The translations under genes were made by a program, and so were the position numbers. Positions 50,698-58,816 of a stretch of DNA of 64,000 nt are shown here, piece after piece. The first letter of the stretch is position 1. Each line of letters opens with the position of its first letter. Below the pieces are notes generated by a model. That model worked only from the letters and a program-made list of their open reading frames with translations, was not told the DNA's origin and ran no database searches. Source of the DNA: Desulfonatronospira thiodismutans ASO3-1 (GTDB lineage Bacteria > Desulfobacterota > Desulfovibrionia > Desulfovibrionales > Desulfonatronovibrionaceae); assembly GCF_000174435.1 (NCBI RefSeq), contig NZ_ACJN02000002.1:62001-126000 (forward strand), given 5' to 3'.

Positions 50698-52320
50698 ATG
50701 CGAAAATATCTGGTAAGATTTCTGCCCCATCTGGGGTGTGCGTTTTTTTTCAGCATGTTTATAAACCTGCTGGCCCTGGCATACATTCTTTATCTGCGGC
50801 TTTTGTTCGACAAGGTTATGGACAGCCGCAGCATGGAGACACTTTTCTTCCTGACTGCTGCTGTAATCGGTGCTTATGTTGTCTCCGGGATCATGGAGGT
50901 GTTCCGTTCCAAGCTGCTGGTGCGCATCGGGGTCAAGTTTGATCAGATAGTGGCCGGGCGGATATTCGGCAGTATGCTCGACCAGTCGGTTGCTGCCGGA
51001 GGAGAAAAACACACTCAGGGCCTTAAGGATTTAAACAGCATCCGGAATTTTCTCTGCGGGACAGGGATCTTCGCCCTTTTCGACACCCCCTGGGTTCCTG
51101 TATATCTGGCCGTGATTTTTCTTTTTCACCCACTTCTGGGATACTTAGCCTGTGCCGGGGCACTGCTCCTGTTTCTTCTGGTGGTGGTCCAGGAGATCTC
51201 CACTTCACGCATGCAGGCCAGTCATTCCCAGTCTGCAATGAATACTGATCAGTTTCTAAGCTCCTCCATGCGCAATGCCCAGACAGTATACGCCATGGGC
51301 ATGTTTCCATCCATGAGCAGACAATGGAAACAGTACAACAACCAGGACGTTTACTATGAAGATGTGCTGGCCGCCCGGAACGGGTTTTTCCAGAGCATGG
51401 CCAAATTCATCATGATGGGCACAGTGGTGGTCATCATGTCCACAGGGGCTTACTTAGTAATAATCCATGAAGCCACCCTGGGGACCATGGTAGCCTCGGC
51501 CATGTTTATGAGCCGGGCCCTGTCCCCCATCATGATGCTGGGCAACGCATGGAGAAGCTTTGTGGATGCCAGGCTGGCCTACAACCGGCTGAACGAACTC
51601 ATGGCCGAAGTGCATACCCATGACGATCCACAGTTGCCGGAACAAGACTCTCCAGAGAAACCAGAGACCTGCAGGGCTGAAGGCATCAGCCTGCACCTGG
51701 CCCAGATGCCTGTTTTTCAGGACATTTCCTTCCGGTTGAGTGCGGGAGAAATGATGGCTGTAACAGGGCCCAGCGGTTCCGGGAAAACATCCCTGGCCAG
51801 AGTTCTACTAGGAGTCTGGAAACCGGACCAGGGCAGCGTATTTCTGGATGATATTTCACTGCAAAGTTTTGACCAGGCGTTACTGGGCCGGAAAATGGGT
51901 TATGTTCCCCAGGAAGTGGAGCTTTTTTCCGGAACAGTAGCCGAAAATATCGCCAGACTCGGTGAAGTTGATTCCCCTTCCGTAGTCGACGCCGCCATGC
52001 AGGCCCGGGCGCACGACATGATTCTTGGACTGCCCCAGGGTTATGATACCAGGGTTGGTGAAGGAGGAATCGCCTTGTCCGGAGGGCAGAAGCAAAGAAT
52101 TGTTCTGGCCAGGGCTTTGTACAAAGACCCCTGGCTTCTGGTTCTGGATGAGCCTGATTCGCATCTGGACCAGGGCGGCCGGGAGAGCATGAAAGAAGTC
52201 CTTGCAGATCTCAAATCAAAAGGTGTATTCTTGATTTTGATCTCCCACAATAACGAGCTCATCAAGCTTGCAGACAAGGTGTTGGATATGCAGCAGGGGT
52301 CGATGCGCAGGATTGAGTAG
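50698..52320 (+). CDS. type I secretion ABC transporter/ATPase, PrtD-like, canonical
   Basis: The 540 residues contain six likely membrane helices in the first ~310 and a complete ATPase domain: Walker A GPSGSGKTS at about 357, signature ALSGGQKQR at about 460, Walker B LLVLDEPDSHLD at about 482 and ISHNN at about 516. It shares the overall plan and QEVELF(A/S)GT Q-loop with the transporter at 48080 but differs at many places. It forms the inner-membrane part of the type I system with the adaptor and TolC-like protein that follow. Confidence 0.9.
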   Translation: MRKYLVRFLPHLGCAFFFSMFINLLALAYILYLRLLFDKVMDSRSMETLFFLTAAVIGAYVVSGIMEVFRSKLLVRIGVKFDQIVAGRIFGSMLDQSVAAGGEKHTQGLKDLNSIRNFLCGTGIFALFDTPWVPVYLAVIFLFHPLLGYLACAGALLLFLLVVVQEISTSRMQASHSQSAMNTDQFLSSSMRNAQTVYAMGMFPSMSRQWKQYNNQDVYYEDVLAARNGFFQSMAKFIMMGTVVVIMSTGAYLVIIHEATLGTMVASAMFMSRALSPIMMLGNAWRSFVDARLAYNRLNELMAEVHTHDDPQLPEQDSPEKPETCRAEGISLHLAQMPVFQDISFRLSAGEMMAVTGPSGSGKTSLARVLLGVWKPDQGSVFLDDISLQSFDQALLGRKMGYVPQEVELFSGTVAENIARLGEVDSPSVVDAAMQARAHDMILGLPQGYDTRVGEGGIALSGGQKQRIVLARALYKDPWLLVLDEPDSHLDQGGRESMKEVLADLKSKGVFLILISHNNELIKLADKVLDMQQGSMRRIE

Positions 52321-52735
52321 GACGTATGGGCGTATGGGAGTGGGGACGTGTGGGAGTATGGGATTGGGGAATTTAAGAAATTGAGGAATTTAGGAATGTA
52401 GGGATTGGGGGATGCAGGGCATAGGGCGTGGGGCATAGGGATTAAGAAATTTAGGGATTGAGGGATTGGGGGATGCAAGGCATGGGTAAGACGTATGGGA
52501 GTGTGTACGTATGGGAGTATGGGAGTAGGTGTGTATGGGCGTATGGGAGTGGGGACGTGTGGGCGTGTGGGAGCATTCTAAAACTCTAAAAACTTGCATA
52601 CTTGCATACGTACATACTCGAAGAAGTGTGGGAGTAGGGGCGTAGGGGCGTGGGGATGTGTGGGCGTGTCATGTCTAAAACTCTTACACTTACATACTCC
52701 CATACGTACATACTCCCATACGTCTTAAATGGGAT
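52321..52735. repeat. octamer array 3 with GGAATTTAGG units
   Basis: TATGGGAG/TGTGGGCG units are mixed with AATTTAGGAAT and GCATAGGGCGTGGGGC units, then complements ending in CATACTCCCATACG. It lies between the second ABC gene and the adaptor gene. No gene. Confidence 0.8.
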
Positions 52736-52798
52736 TAGCCAAATGAACTTTGAGCTTTCTGGATGAATTTTTAACTCTCAAGATTTAGAGACAGGGAC

Positions 52799-54172
52799 AT
52801 GAGCGAAAACAAACTGCAAAGAAACAATAATGTCAAGGCCATTGAAGGGGATAAAGGCGACCAGAAAACGGTTAATCTTCCCACTTCCTCTAGAAATGTA
52901 ATCATTGCCGGCCTGCTTTTTGTGGCCCTGTTCTTTGGCGGCATCGGGGTCTGGGCTGCAACAGCTAATCTCGAAGGAGCGGTCATAGCACAAGGCGATA
53001 TCATAGTGGAGACATACCGGCAGCAGGTGCAGCACCGAGACGGAGGTATCGTCAAGGATATCAAGGTACGCGAGGGTTACCAGGTTGAGAAGGGTGACGT
53101 TCTGATAACTCTGGACGGGGAGGAAGTCCGGGCTCAGCGGGATATGTACAGGGCAAGGATGGATAGTTTTCTGGCCCGTCAGGCCAGGCTCATGGCTGAA
53201 ATCCAGAACGCAGATTCCATAGAATGGCCCCTGGCCCTTTTGGAAAGATCCCATTTGCCTGATGCAACTGAAAGTATGGAGAGTGAAGAGCAGATCTTCA
53301 AATCCAGGATGGAGGCCAAGAACAGCAGGATAGAACTGTTGCGGGCCCAGATCAACACCCAGAACTCGCTGATTCACGGCCGGGAAAGGCAGCTGCAGTC
53401 TATAGAAGACACCATAAGCTCCCTGGAAGAGGAAATTCAGGCCAAAGACCCGCTTCTCGAAGGAGGATTTATTGACATAACCGAGATTCTGGAACTGCAG
53501 CGCACCCTGAATTCCAACAGGGCCAACAAAGAGGAATTGACCACGGAAATTGACCAGGCTGAAGAGAGAATCAAAGAACTGGAACTGGAAATAACCGACC
53601 TTGAAAAAAGTTATGCCCAGGAAGCAGCCTCGGAGCTGGGGGATGTCCGGCAGGAAATCGTGGATCTGCGTGAGCAGATGAGGCCTGCAGAGGATGCAGC
53701 CAGGCGGCTTAACGTTACTGCGCCGAAAGCCGGCGTGGTGGTCAATTTGGAGGTGCGTACCGAAGGAGGAGTAATTCAGGGCGGTGAACCCCTTATGGAA
53801 ATTGTCCCCCGAGACACCGGGCTGATAGTGTCTGCAAAAGTGGACCCGGACAAGATCGACGATGTCAGAAAAGGACAGGATGCCAGCGTTATGCTCTCGG
53901 CCTTTCCCAGAAGGTATACACCCAAGGTTAAAGGTGTGGTGACATATGTTGCAGCTGACCGGACCGAACCTGAACAGCGTGATGAACCCCCGTATTACCT
54001 GACCTATGTTCAACTGGACCAGCAGTCTCTAAAAGATGCCATCGACGATCCGGGAAAGTTGACGCCGGGCATGCCTGCAGAGGTGTATATACAAACTGAG
54101 GCCCAGACCGTGATGAGTTATGTCCTGTCACCAATTATTGACAGCATGGACCGGGCTTTTCGGGAGAATTAG
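52799..54172 (+). CDS. HlyD/PrtE-type membrane fusion protein
   Basis: Periplasmic adaptor of type I secretion (457 residues). One membrane segment at about 33-53 (VIIAGLLFVALFFGGIGVWAA), a biotinyl/lipoyl-like part (VKDIKVREGYQVEKGDVLITLDG), a long coiled coil from about 110 to 300 with several EEIQA/ERIKELELEI heptads, and a C-terminal beta part (VSAKVDPDKIDDVRKGQ). The ribosome site GGGAC/AGGG precedes the ATG. It links the ABC transporters to the TolC-like protein next downstream. Confidence 0.92.
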   Translation: MSENKLQRNNNVKAIEGDKGDQKTVNLPTSSRNVIIAGLLFVALFFGGIGVWAATANLEGAVIAQGDIIVETYRQQVQHRDGGIVKDIKVREGYQVEKGDVLITLDGEEVRAQRDMYRARMDSFLARQARLMAEIQNADSIEWPLALLERSHLPDATESMESEEQIFKSRMEAKNSRIELLRAQINTQNSLIHGRERQLQSIEDTISSLEEEIQAKDPLLEGGFIDITEILELQRTLNSNRANKEELTTEIDQAEERIKELELEITDLEKSYAQEAASELGDVRQEIVDLREQMRPAEDAARRLNVTAPKAGVVVNLEVRTEGGVIQGGEPLMEIVPRDTGLIVSAKVDPDKIDDVRKGQDASVMLSAFPRRYTPKVKGVVTYVAADRTEPEQRDEPPYYLTYVQLDQQSLKDAIDDPGKLTPGMPAEVYIQTEAQTVMSYVLSPIIDSMDRAFREN

Positions 54173-54435
54173 GACGTATGGGAGTATGGGCGTAGGGGAG
54201 TATGGACTAGGGAATTTAGGAATTGTGGGATTGGGGAATTCAGGGAAGATAGAGCAGGGAATGGGGCGTGGGGACGTGTGGGAGTGTGGGGGTGTGGGAG
54301 TGAGGACGAGTGGGAGTGGGGAAGTATTAACAACATAGAAATCTTAAACTACGTGCAAACTCCCAAACTTACATACGTCTTAACTACGTGCATACTCCCA
54401 TACGTACATACGTCTTAAATACGTGCATACTTTCA
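54173..54435. repeat. octamer array 4
   Basis: TATGGGAG/TAGGGGAG units, GGAATTTAGGAATTG units and then complements (ACATACGTC, CATACTCCCATACG). It lies between adaptor and TolC-like genes. No gene. Confidence 0.75.
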
Positions 54436-54463
54436 AAGTGGGAATAAAAATGGAGAATCGGGG

Positions 54464-55828
54464 ATGGATATTAAAAGAGTAGTACTGGCGGGGTTTGTCA
54501 GCCTTTTTTTAATGGCTGGTCCGGTCCAGGCCGGGGATGAGACGCACAATTCCGGAGACAGCCTGGTCCTGGACATGAAGGACGCTGTCAAGATGGGCCT
54601 GGATAGAAGCCACAGGGTACAGGCCCATGATTATGGAATCAAAAGGAGCGAGTCCGAGGTCAAATCCGTGCGGGGGCAATTTTTCCCGCAGCTTTCAGCC
54701 GGAGCCGGATATACTTATCTGGACAGCCTTTCCGCCCGGGGGCCGACGGACCAGGACTACCTGGACCAGCAGCAGTACCAGTGGAATTTGCGGGCAGTGC
54801 AGACAGTTTTCGCCGGGATGACCATACTCAGTTCCTACCAGCAGGCCCAGATAGAAAAGGAAATCAGTGAACTGGAAAAAGAGAACACGGAAAGAGAGCT
54901 TATAAGGGAAATCCAGCATCACTTCCTGGAACTCTTAAAGGCCAGGGAGGACAGGCGGGCCTTAGACAGTTCCGTTGAAAGACTGGAGGTGGGCCTGGAA
55001 GCTTCAGAATCCTTTTATGAGAGGCAGTTGGTTCCGTATGTGGACGTGCTCCAGGCCGGGGTGGAACTGGAAGAAGCCAGGCAGGACCTGAGCCAGGCCA
55101 AGAACGAGGAGCAGATCCAGAAGACCCAGCTTAATGCCCTGCTGGGCTTTGGCTATGACTACCTTATAGGCTACGAGGGCGACCTGGAAGAGATACCCCT
55201 GGATATTTTCTTTGAAACCCGCGAGGTGATCGACATCGCCATGGAGCAAAGAACTGACCTGATGTTTATCCGCAAGAACATGGCTGTTACTGAACAGGAG
55301 CGGCGCATAGCCAGAGGCCAAAAAATGCCCAGGGTCAACCTGGAGTTTGTCTATACCGACCGCAAAAGGGATTACGACGAACCTCAGCAGACCATGGAAG
55401 GCCCCATGGACCGGGACCAGCGCAACCGGCACTGGACTGCAGGAGCAAGTATAGAATGGGAATTCTTCAGCGGCGGGCAACAGTATTATCAGCATGAAGC
55501 CATGGGCTATGAAATCCGCAGGCTGGTGCAGACCCTCAAGGAAACCGAATCATCTATTGTTACAGAGGTGCGTACTGCCCAGATGCGCCTGGATGAAGCC
55601 AGGGACAGGCTGGTGTCTACGCGCAAAGCCCTGAACGCGGCCCAGGAAAACTACGACATGCAGGAACACCGCTACAAGCAGAGAGTCGGGACCATCACCG
55701 ACCTGCTGACCGCACAGGAACACCTCACCGAGGCCGAAACCCGCAACAACCAGGCCTTGATGGATTTTCAGCAGGCATTGTCCGAACTGTATTTCGCCAT
55801 AGGAGAGCGCAATTACGGTCTGGATTAA
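54464..55828 (+). CDS. TolC-family outer membrane channel protein
   Basis: Outer membrane part of the type I system (454 residues). A Sec signal peptide spans about residues 1-23 (VVLAGFVSLFLMAGPVQA, cleavage after QA). Two TolC-type repeats of long helices follow (DAVKMGLDRSHRVQAHDYGI; ELEEARQDLSQAKNEEQ; TLKETESSIVTEVRTAQMRLDEARDRL), with LLTAQEHLTEAETRNNQALMDFQQALSELYFAIG at the end, the usual closing motif. It is the last gene of the secretion operon. Confidence 0.92.
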   Translation: MDIKRVVLAGFVSLFLMAGPVQAGDETHNSGDSLVLDMKDAVKMGLDRSHRVQAHDYGIKRSESEVKSVRGQFFPQLSAGAGYTYLDSLSARGPTDQDYLDQQQYQWNLRAVQTVFAGMTILSSYQQAQIEKEISELEKENTERELIREIQHHFLELLKAREDRRALDSSVERLEVGLEASESFYERQLVPYVDVLQAGVELEEARQDLSQAKNEEQIQKTQLNALLGFGYDYLIGYEGDLEEIPLDIFFETREVIDIAMEQRTDLMFIRKNMAVTEQERRIARGQKMPRVNLEFVYTDRKRDYDEPQQTMEGPMDRDQRNRHWTAGASIEWEFFSGGQQYYQHEAMGYEIRRLVQTLKETESSIVTEVRTAQMRLDEARDRLVSTRKALNAAQENYDMQEHRYKQRVGTITDLLTAQEHLTEAETRNNQALMDFQQALSELYFAIGERNYGLD

Positions 55829-55905
55829 GTGTCTCACCATGGCGGCCCGGGTCCAAACCTGTGAGTAAATTGATAAGGAAGTGGTCATTTAGAACAAACC
55901 ACCCC

Positions 55906-56227
55906 CGGCCCCTCCTTAACCAAGGAGGGGAGAAGATAGAGGCCTCCTTCACCAAGGAGGGGAGAAGATAGAGGCCTCCTTCACCAAGGAGGGGAGAAGA
56001 TAGAGGCCTCCTTCACCAAGGAGGGGAGAAGATAGAGGCCTCCTTCACCAGGGAGGGGAGAAGATAGAGGCCTCCTTCACCAAGGAGGGGAGAAGATAGA
56101 GGCCTCCTTCACCAAGGAGGGGAGAAGATAGAGGCCTCCTTCACCAAGGAGGGGAGAAGATAGAGGCCTCCTTCACCAAGGAGGGGAAAAGATAGGAGTA
56201 TCCTTCACCAGGGAGGGGAGAAGATGG
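55906..56227 (+). repeat. tandem array of ~10 hairpin-forming 32-bp units
   Basis: Unit CCTCCTTCACCAAGGAGG plus GGAGAAGATAGAGG, 32 bases, repeated about ten times with few changes. Each unit folds as CCTCCTT/AAGGAGG. The first and last units are diverged. A related single unit lies at 60797-60840. There are no spacers, so it is not a CRISPR. Confidence 0.9.
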
Positions 56228-56360
56228 ATTTTTTTTAGCCAATAAAGGAGGTGGTCCGTGCAGTACTCATAAAATGAGAAACATAGGTGAAAACAACATG
56301 TTGAAATAGTTGAACTGGAATTATAGTTACTTGTAAGGAGGGCACGGTTAAAAACAACTG

Positions 56361-56580
56361 ATGTCAGTGGCTTACTCTTGAAACCCTGTCACAAAAAACA
56401 AGAAATTTAGACAGGATTAACCACGCCAAAGACGCGTGGCAGGCATAGATTGACAGGATAACCTTTTGGCCTGGCTTCCGGCCAGGACAAAATGATTTTT
56501 TCTTTATCCATCTCTTAATCCAGTTAATCCTGTCAAAAAACTCTTTTCTTTATTGGGTTGCGGGCATGGCCCGCGTTAGT
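56361..56580 (-). repeat. long interspersed repeat, copy Y
   Basis: Inverted copy of the repeat at 37259-37558. In the reverse complement the blocks GCCCGCAACCCAATAAA, GACAGGATTAA, GTCCTGGCCGGAAGCCAGG, GCCTGCCACGCGTC, TGACAGGG and GAGTAAGCCACT follow in the same order. It lacks the central insert of copy X. Confidence 0.8.
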
Positions 56581-56643
56581 GTTAGAAAGAGCAGTGGATC
56601 AATAACCACAGCTTAACAATTAAACAAAAGGAGCATCAAGATT

Positions 56644-56865
56644 ATGCACGTATTCGCAGATGGAATCTCAAAGGTAACATTGTCCAACGGCAACCTGCGC
56701 ATCAACCTCACCCAGAGAGGGGCGGACAATGAAAGCGTGGACGCAGGAACCCTGATTGTTCCTGCTTCTCAGGCCAACAACTTTTTAAACGGCCTGGCCG
56801 GCAGCCTGAAAGACCTGGATGAGAAGCTAAAGGCCCAGAGGGAAGCGCAGGGCGAGACGCAGTAG
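56644..56865 (+). CDS. small hypothetical protein
   Basis: Seventy-three residues, mostly two beta segments (HVFADGISKVTLSNGNLRIN, VDAGTLIVPAS) and a charged helix (LAGSLKDLDEKLKAQREAQ). AAGGAG lies before the ATG. A strong terminator follows at 56950. I do not recognise a family with confidence; the beta-helix layout resembles DUF3467-type small proteins. It is the only gene between the secretion operon and the tRNA. Confidence 0.65.
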   Translation: MHVFADGISKVTLSNGNLRINLTQRGADNESVDAGTLIVPASQANNFLNGLAGSLKDLDEKLKAQREAQGETQ

Positions 56866-56949
56866 GACCTGGCCGGAAAGGTAAAGGAGTGTGCCATTTT
56901 GGCAGGTATGGTCCAGGCTGGAGCGCTTGCAACGCTGCAAACTCACACA

Positions 56950-56986
56950 AAAAGGGGCTGCAAACAATCCTGCAGCCCCTTTTTTG
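56950..56986. terminator. strong bidirectional terminator
   Basis: AAAGGGGCTGCA pairs with TGCAGCCCCTTT around an eight-base loop and is followed by TTTTTT on the plus strand. It ends the small gene at 56644 and, on the minus strand, lies just past the tRNA-Pro. Confidence 0.9.
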
Positions 56987-56996
56987 TTTAAAAAAA

Positions 56997-57073
56997 TGGT
57001 CGGGAAGGCCCGATTTGAACGGGCGGCCCCCTGCTCCCAAGGCAGGTGCGCTGCCAGACTGCGCCACTTCCCG
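56997..57073 (-). tRNA. tRNA-Pro (anticodon UGG)
   Basis: Seventy-seven bases with encoded CCA. Acceptor CGGGAAG pairs with CTTCCCG; the anticodon stem CCTGC/GCAGG holds the loop CTTGGGA (anticodon TGG); the T arm GCCCG-TTCAAAT-CGGGC is perfect. No integrated element is seen beside it. Confidence 0.96.
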
Positions 57074-57121
57074 ATATCAGATTATTATTATTTCAAAACA
57101 TTCAAAAGTCAAGGTACAGTA

Positions 57122-57538
57122 TCAGCCGAACAAGTCTCCCAGCACACGGGCGAATTCTTCCAGATCCTCAACATCCTCATGACTCACCTTGAAAACCACT
57201 TTCAGATCGATTTCGCCATACTCATGCACCAGCAGATTACGGAAGCCTGTCGCTTTGACCATCCGTTCCGTTAGATCCTGGTGAATGTAGCCCTGGTCTT
57301 CCAGTAGGTAAAAGATCTCATTGGTACTCCCTGGTAATCCCAGATCTTTTTCACTGACAACATGTGCAGCCAGGTCAATACAGTTTTGAATTGCCATCTG
57401 GAGATTAAAGAGAATGCTTTCCTGCCTGTCCAGATCCTGAAGAAATTCGTGTTCCTGAATGTCCCTCTTTGTTTTAACCCGGCGAACGTGTTTCTGCACC
57501 GCCGCCATTTTGGATAATATGATATTTCTGTCCACCAT
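57122..57538 (-). CDS. hepT: HepT-like RNase toxin (DUF86)
   Basis: The protein of 138 residues is all helical with the R-x4-H-x-Y active site seen as RNLLVHEY near residue 105. HepT forms a toxin pair with MntA, which adenylylates it. The start overlaps the MntA stop by one base (TGATG). Length and order agree with the family. Confidence 0.87.
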   Translation of the reverse strand: MVDRNIILSKMAAVQKHVRRVKTKRDIQEHEFLQDLDRQESILFNLQMAIQNCIDLAAHVVSEKDLGLPGSTNEIFYLLEDQGYIHQDLTERMVKATGFRNLLVHEYGEIDLKVVFKVSHEDVEDLEEFARVLGDLFG

Positions 57539-57957
57539 CAGGCCTTGCTCACTTTCTTCTTCATACTTTCCCGGAACATTCGCATATAAGGGGCGAACTC
57601 CGTATACAGAGTCAGGCTTCTCATGCGGAACAGGGACAGTTGTTCCTGGTCGCTGACGTAAAGCAGCACTCCCTTGTCAATAACCTGCCCCAGGAGAAGA
57701 CAAGAGGCCTGGTTAAGGAAAACCAGGTGAACATCATGTCGCAGGGCACGGCAAAGGGGTGGATGCAGTCTTTCCAGCTCCTCTTTGCGGTCGAATTTTC
57801 CTGCTCTTTCATCCAGCAGAACAGCAATGTCGATGTCACTGCCGGGGCGCAGTCGCCCGGATGCAGCAGAGCCAAAAAGATAGGCTGCTATGACCTGTCT
57901 GTGTTGGGACAGGACTGGTTCTACCCTGTCGGCGATATCTGCAGGCGCTGGTTTCAT
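57538..57957 (-). CDS. mntA: MntA-like nucleotidyltransferase antitoxin
   Basis: Minimal nucleotidyltransferase of 139 residues with the motif GSAASGRLRPGSDIDIAVLL near residue 30. Known MntA proteins neutralise HepT by polyadenylylating the tyrosine in its active site. AGGAG lies before two adjacent ATGs; 57957 gives better spacing than 57960. It overlaps hepT. Confidence 0.87.
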   Translation of the reverse strand: MKPAPADIADRVEPVLSQHRQVIAAYLFGSAASGRLRPGSDIDIAVLLDERAGKFDRKEELERLHPPLCRALRHDVHLVFLNQASCLLLGQVIDKGVLLYVSDQEQLSLFRMRSLTLYTEFAPYMRMFRESMKKKVSKA

Positions 57958-58033
57958 CATTTCTCCTGAAAAAACATCAAAAAGGCCTTGCCCGACCAGG
58001 CGGAGCAATCAGACAGGCAGCCATCAGCCAGGC

Positions 58034-58816
58034 TTAAGCCCCAAGTATTTTGATCATCTGTTCGTGCAGCACTTTGTTGGTTCCCAGGATGGTCTCCTGT
58101 CCCGGAAAATAATCCTGCCCGTGCATGGTGCTGACCATTCCTCCGGCTTCGCGGATGAGGCAGGCTCCGGCGGCAGTGTCCCAGGGCTTTAGGCCTATCT
58201 CGAAGAAGGCGTCAAAGCGCCCGGCCGCGGTAAAGGCCAGGTCCGTGGCCGCTGAACCGCAGCGCCGCACACCCCGGGTGTTCATCAGGGCCCGGCGCAT
58301 GTAGCCGAGCACCTGGTCCACGTCGGTTTTTATGGTATAGGGAAAGCCGGTGGCCACCAGGGCCTGGACAAGATCCTGCGTCTCGGTGACGTTGATTTGC
58401 TCCCCGTTTAGAAAGGCCCCCTGGTCCTGGGCGGCCCAGTACATCTCCCCCAGCACCGGCAGATGGACAATGCCCATTCTGACAGCCCCGCCTTGCCAGA
58501 GCCCCACGGACACAGCCACAAAAGGAATCCTGTGTGCAAAATTGGTAGTCCCGTCCAGGGGGTCCATGATCCAGGTGGGACCGCCTTTTAATTCCGTCTC
58601 CCCTGCGGATTCCTCGGCCAGGAAATCAGCCTCGGGCAGGACCCGGCCCAGGGACTTCTTGAGGCTGTCCTCCACAGCCACGTCTGTATCCGTGACCAGA
58701 TCGATGCGGCCCTTGTGCCTGATGTTGCGCGGTTTGTCCCAGGCCTTGAGAATAATCTCCCCTGCCCCTCGCACCGCCTGCAGCGCATCATCTATAAGTT
58801 CCCGGTTTATAATCAT
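58034..58816 (-). CDS. suhB: inositol monophosphatase family protein
   Basis: The 260-residue protein has the metal-binding motifs [25 protein letters not shown] and the C-terminal [17 protein letters not shown]. It removes phosphate from inositol-1-phosphate or related sugar phosphates, and E. coli SuhB also acts in rRNA transcription. Its start overlaps the release factor gene stop by four bases, so they are co-translated. Confidence 0.9.
   Translation of the reverse strand: MIINRELIDDALQAVRGAGEIILKAWDKPRNIRHKGRIDLVTDTDVAVEDSLKKSLGRVLPEADFLAEESAGETELKGGPTWIMDPLDGTTNFAHRIPFVAVSVGLWQGGAVRMGIVHLPVLGEMYWAAQDQGAFLNGEQINVTETQDLVQALVATGFPYTIKTDVDQVLGYMRRALMNTRGVRRCGSAATDLAFTAAGRFDAFFEIGLKPWDTAAGACLIREAGGMVSTMHGQDYFPGQETILGTNKVLHEQMIKILGA

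Noticed and set aside
55906-56227. Possible CRISPR array
   Set aside because: Units follow each other directly with no unique spacers, and no cas genes are nearby.
56997-57073. tRNA-Pro as an integration site for a genomic island
   Set aside because: No integrase gene and no partial tRNA repeat were seen in the window.
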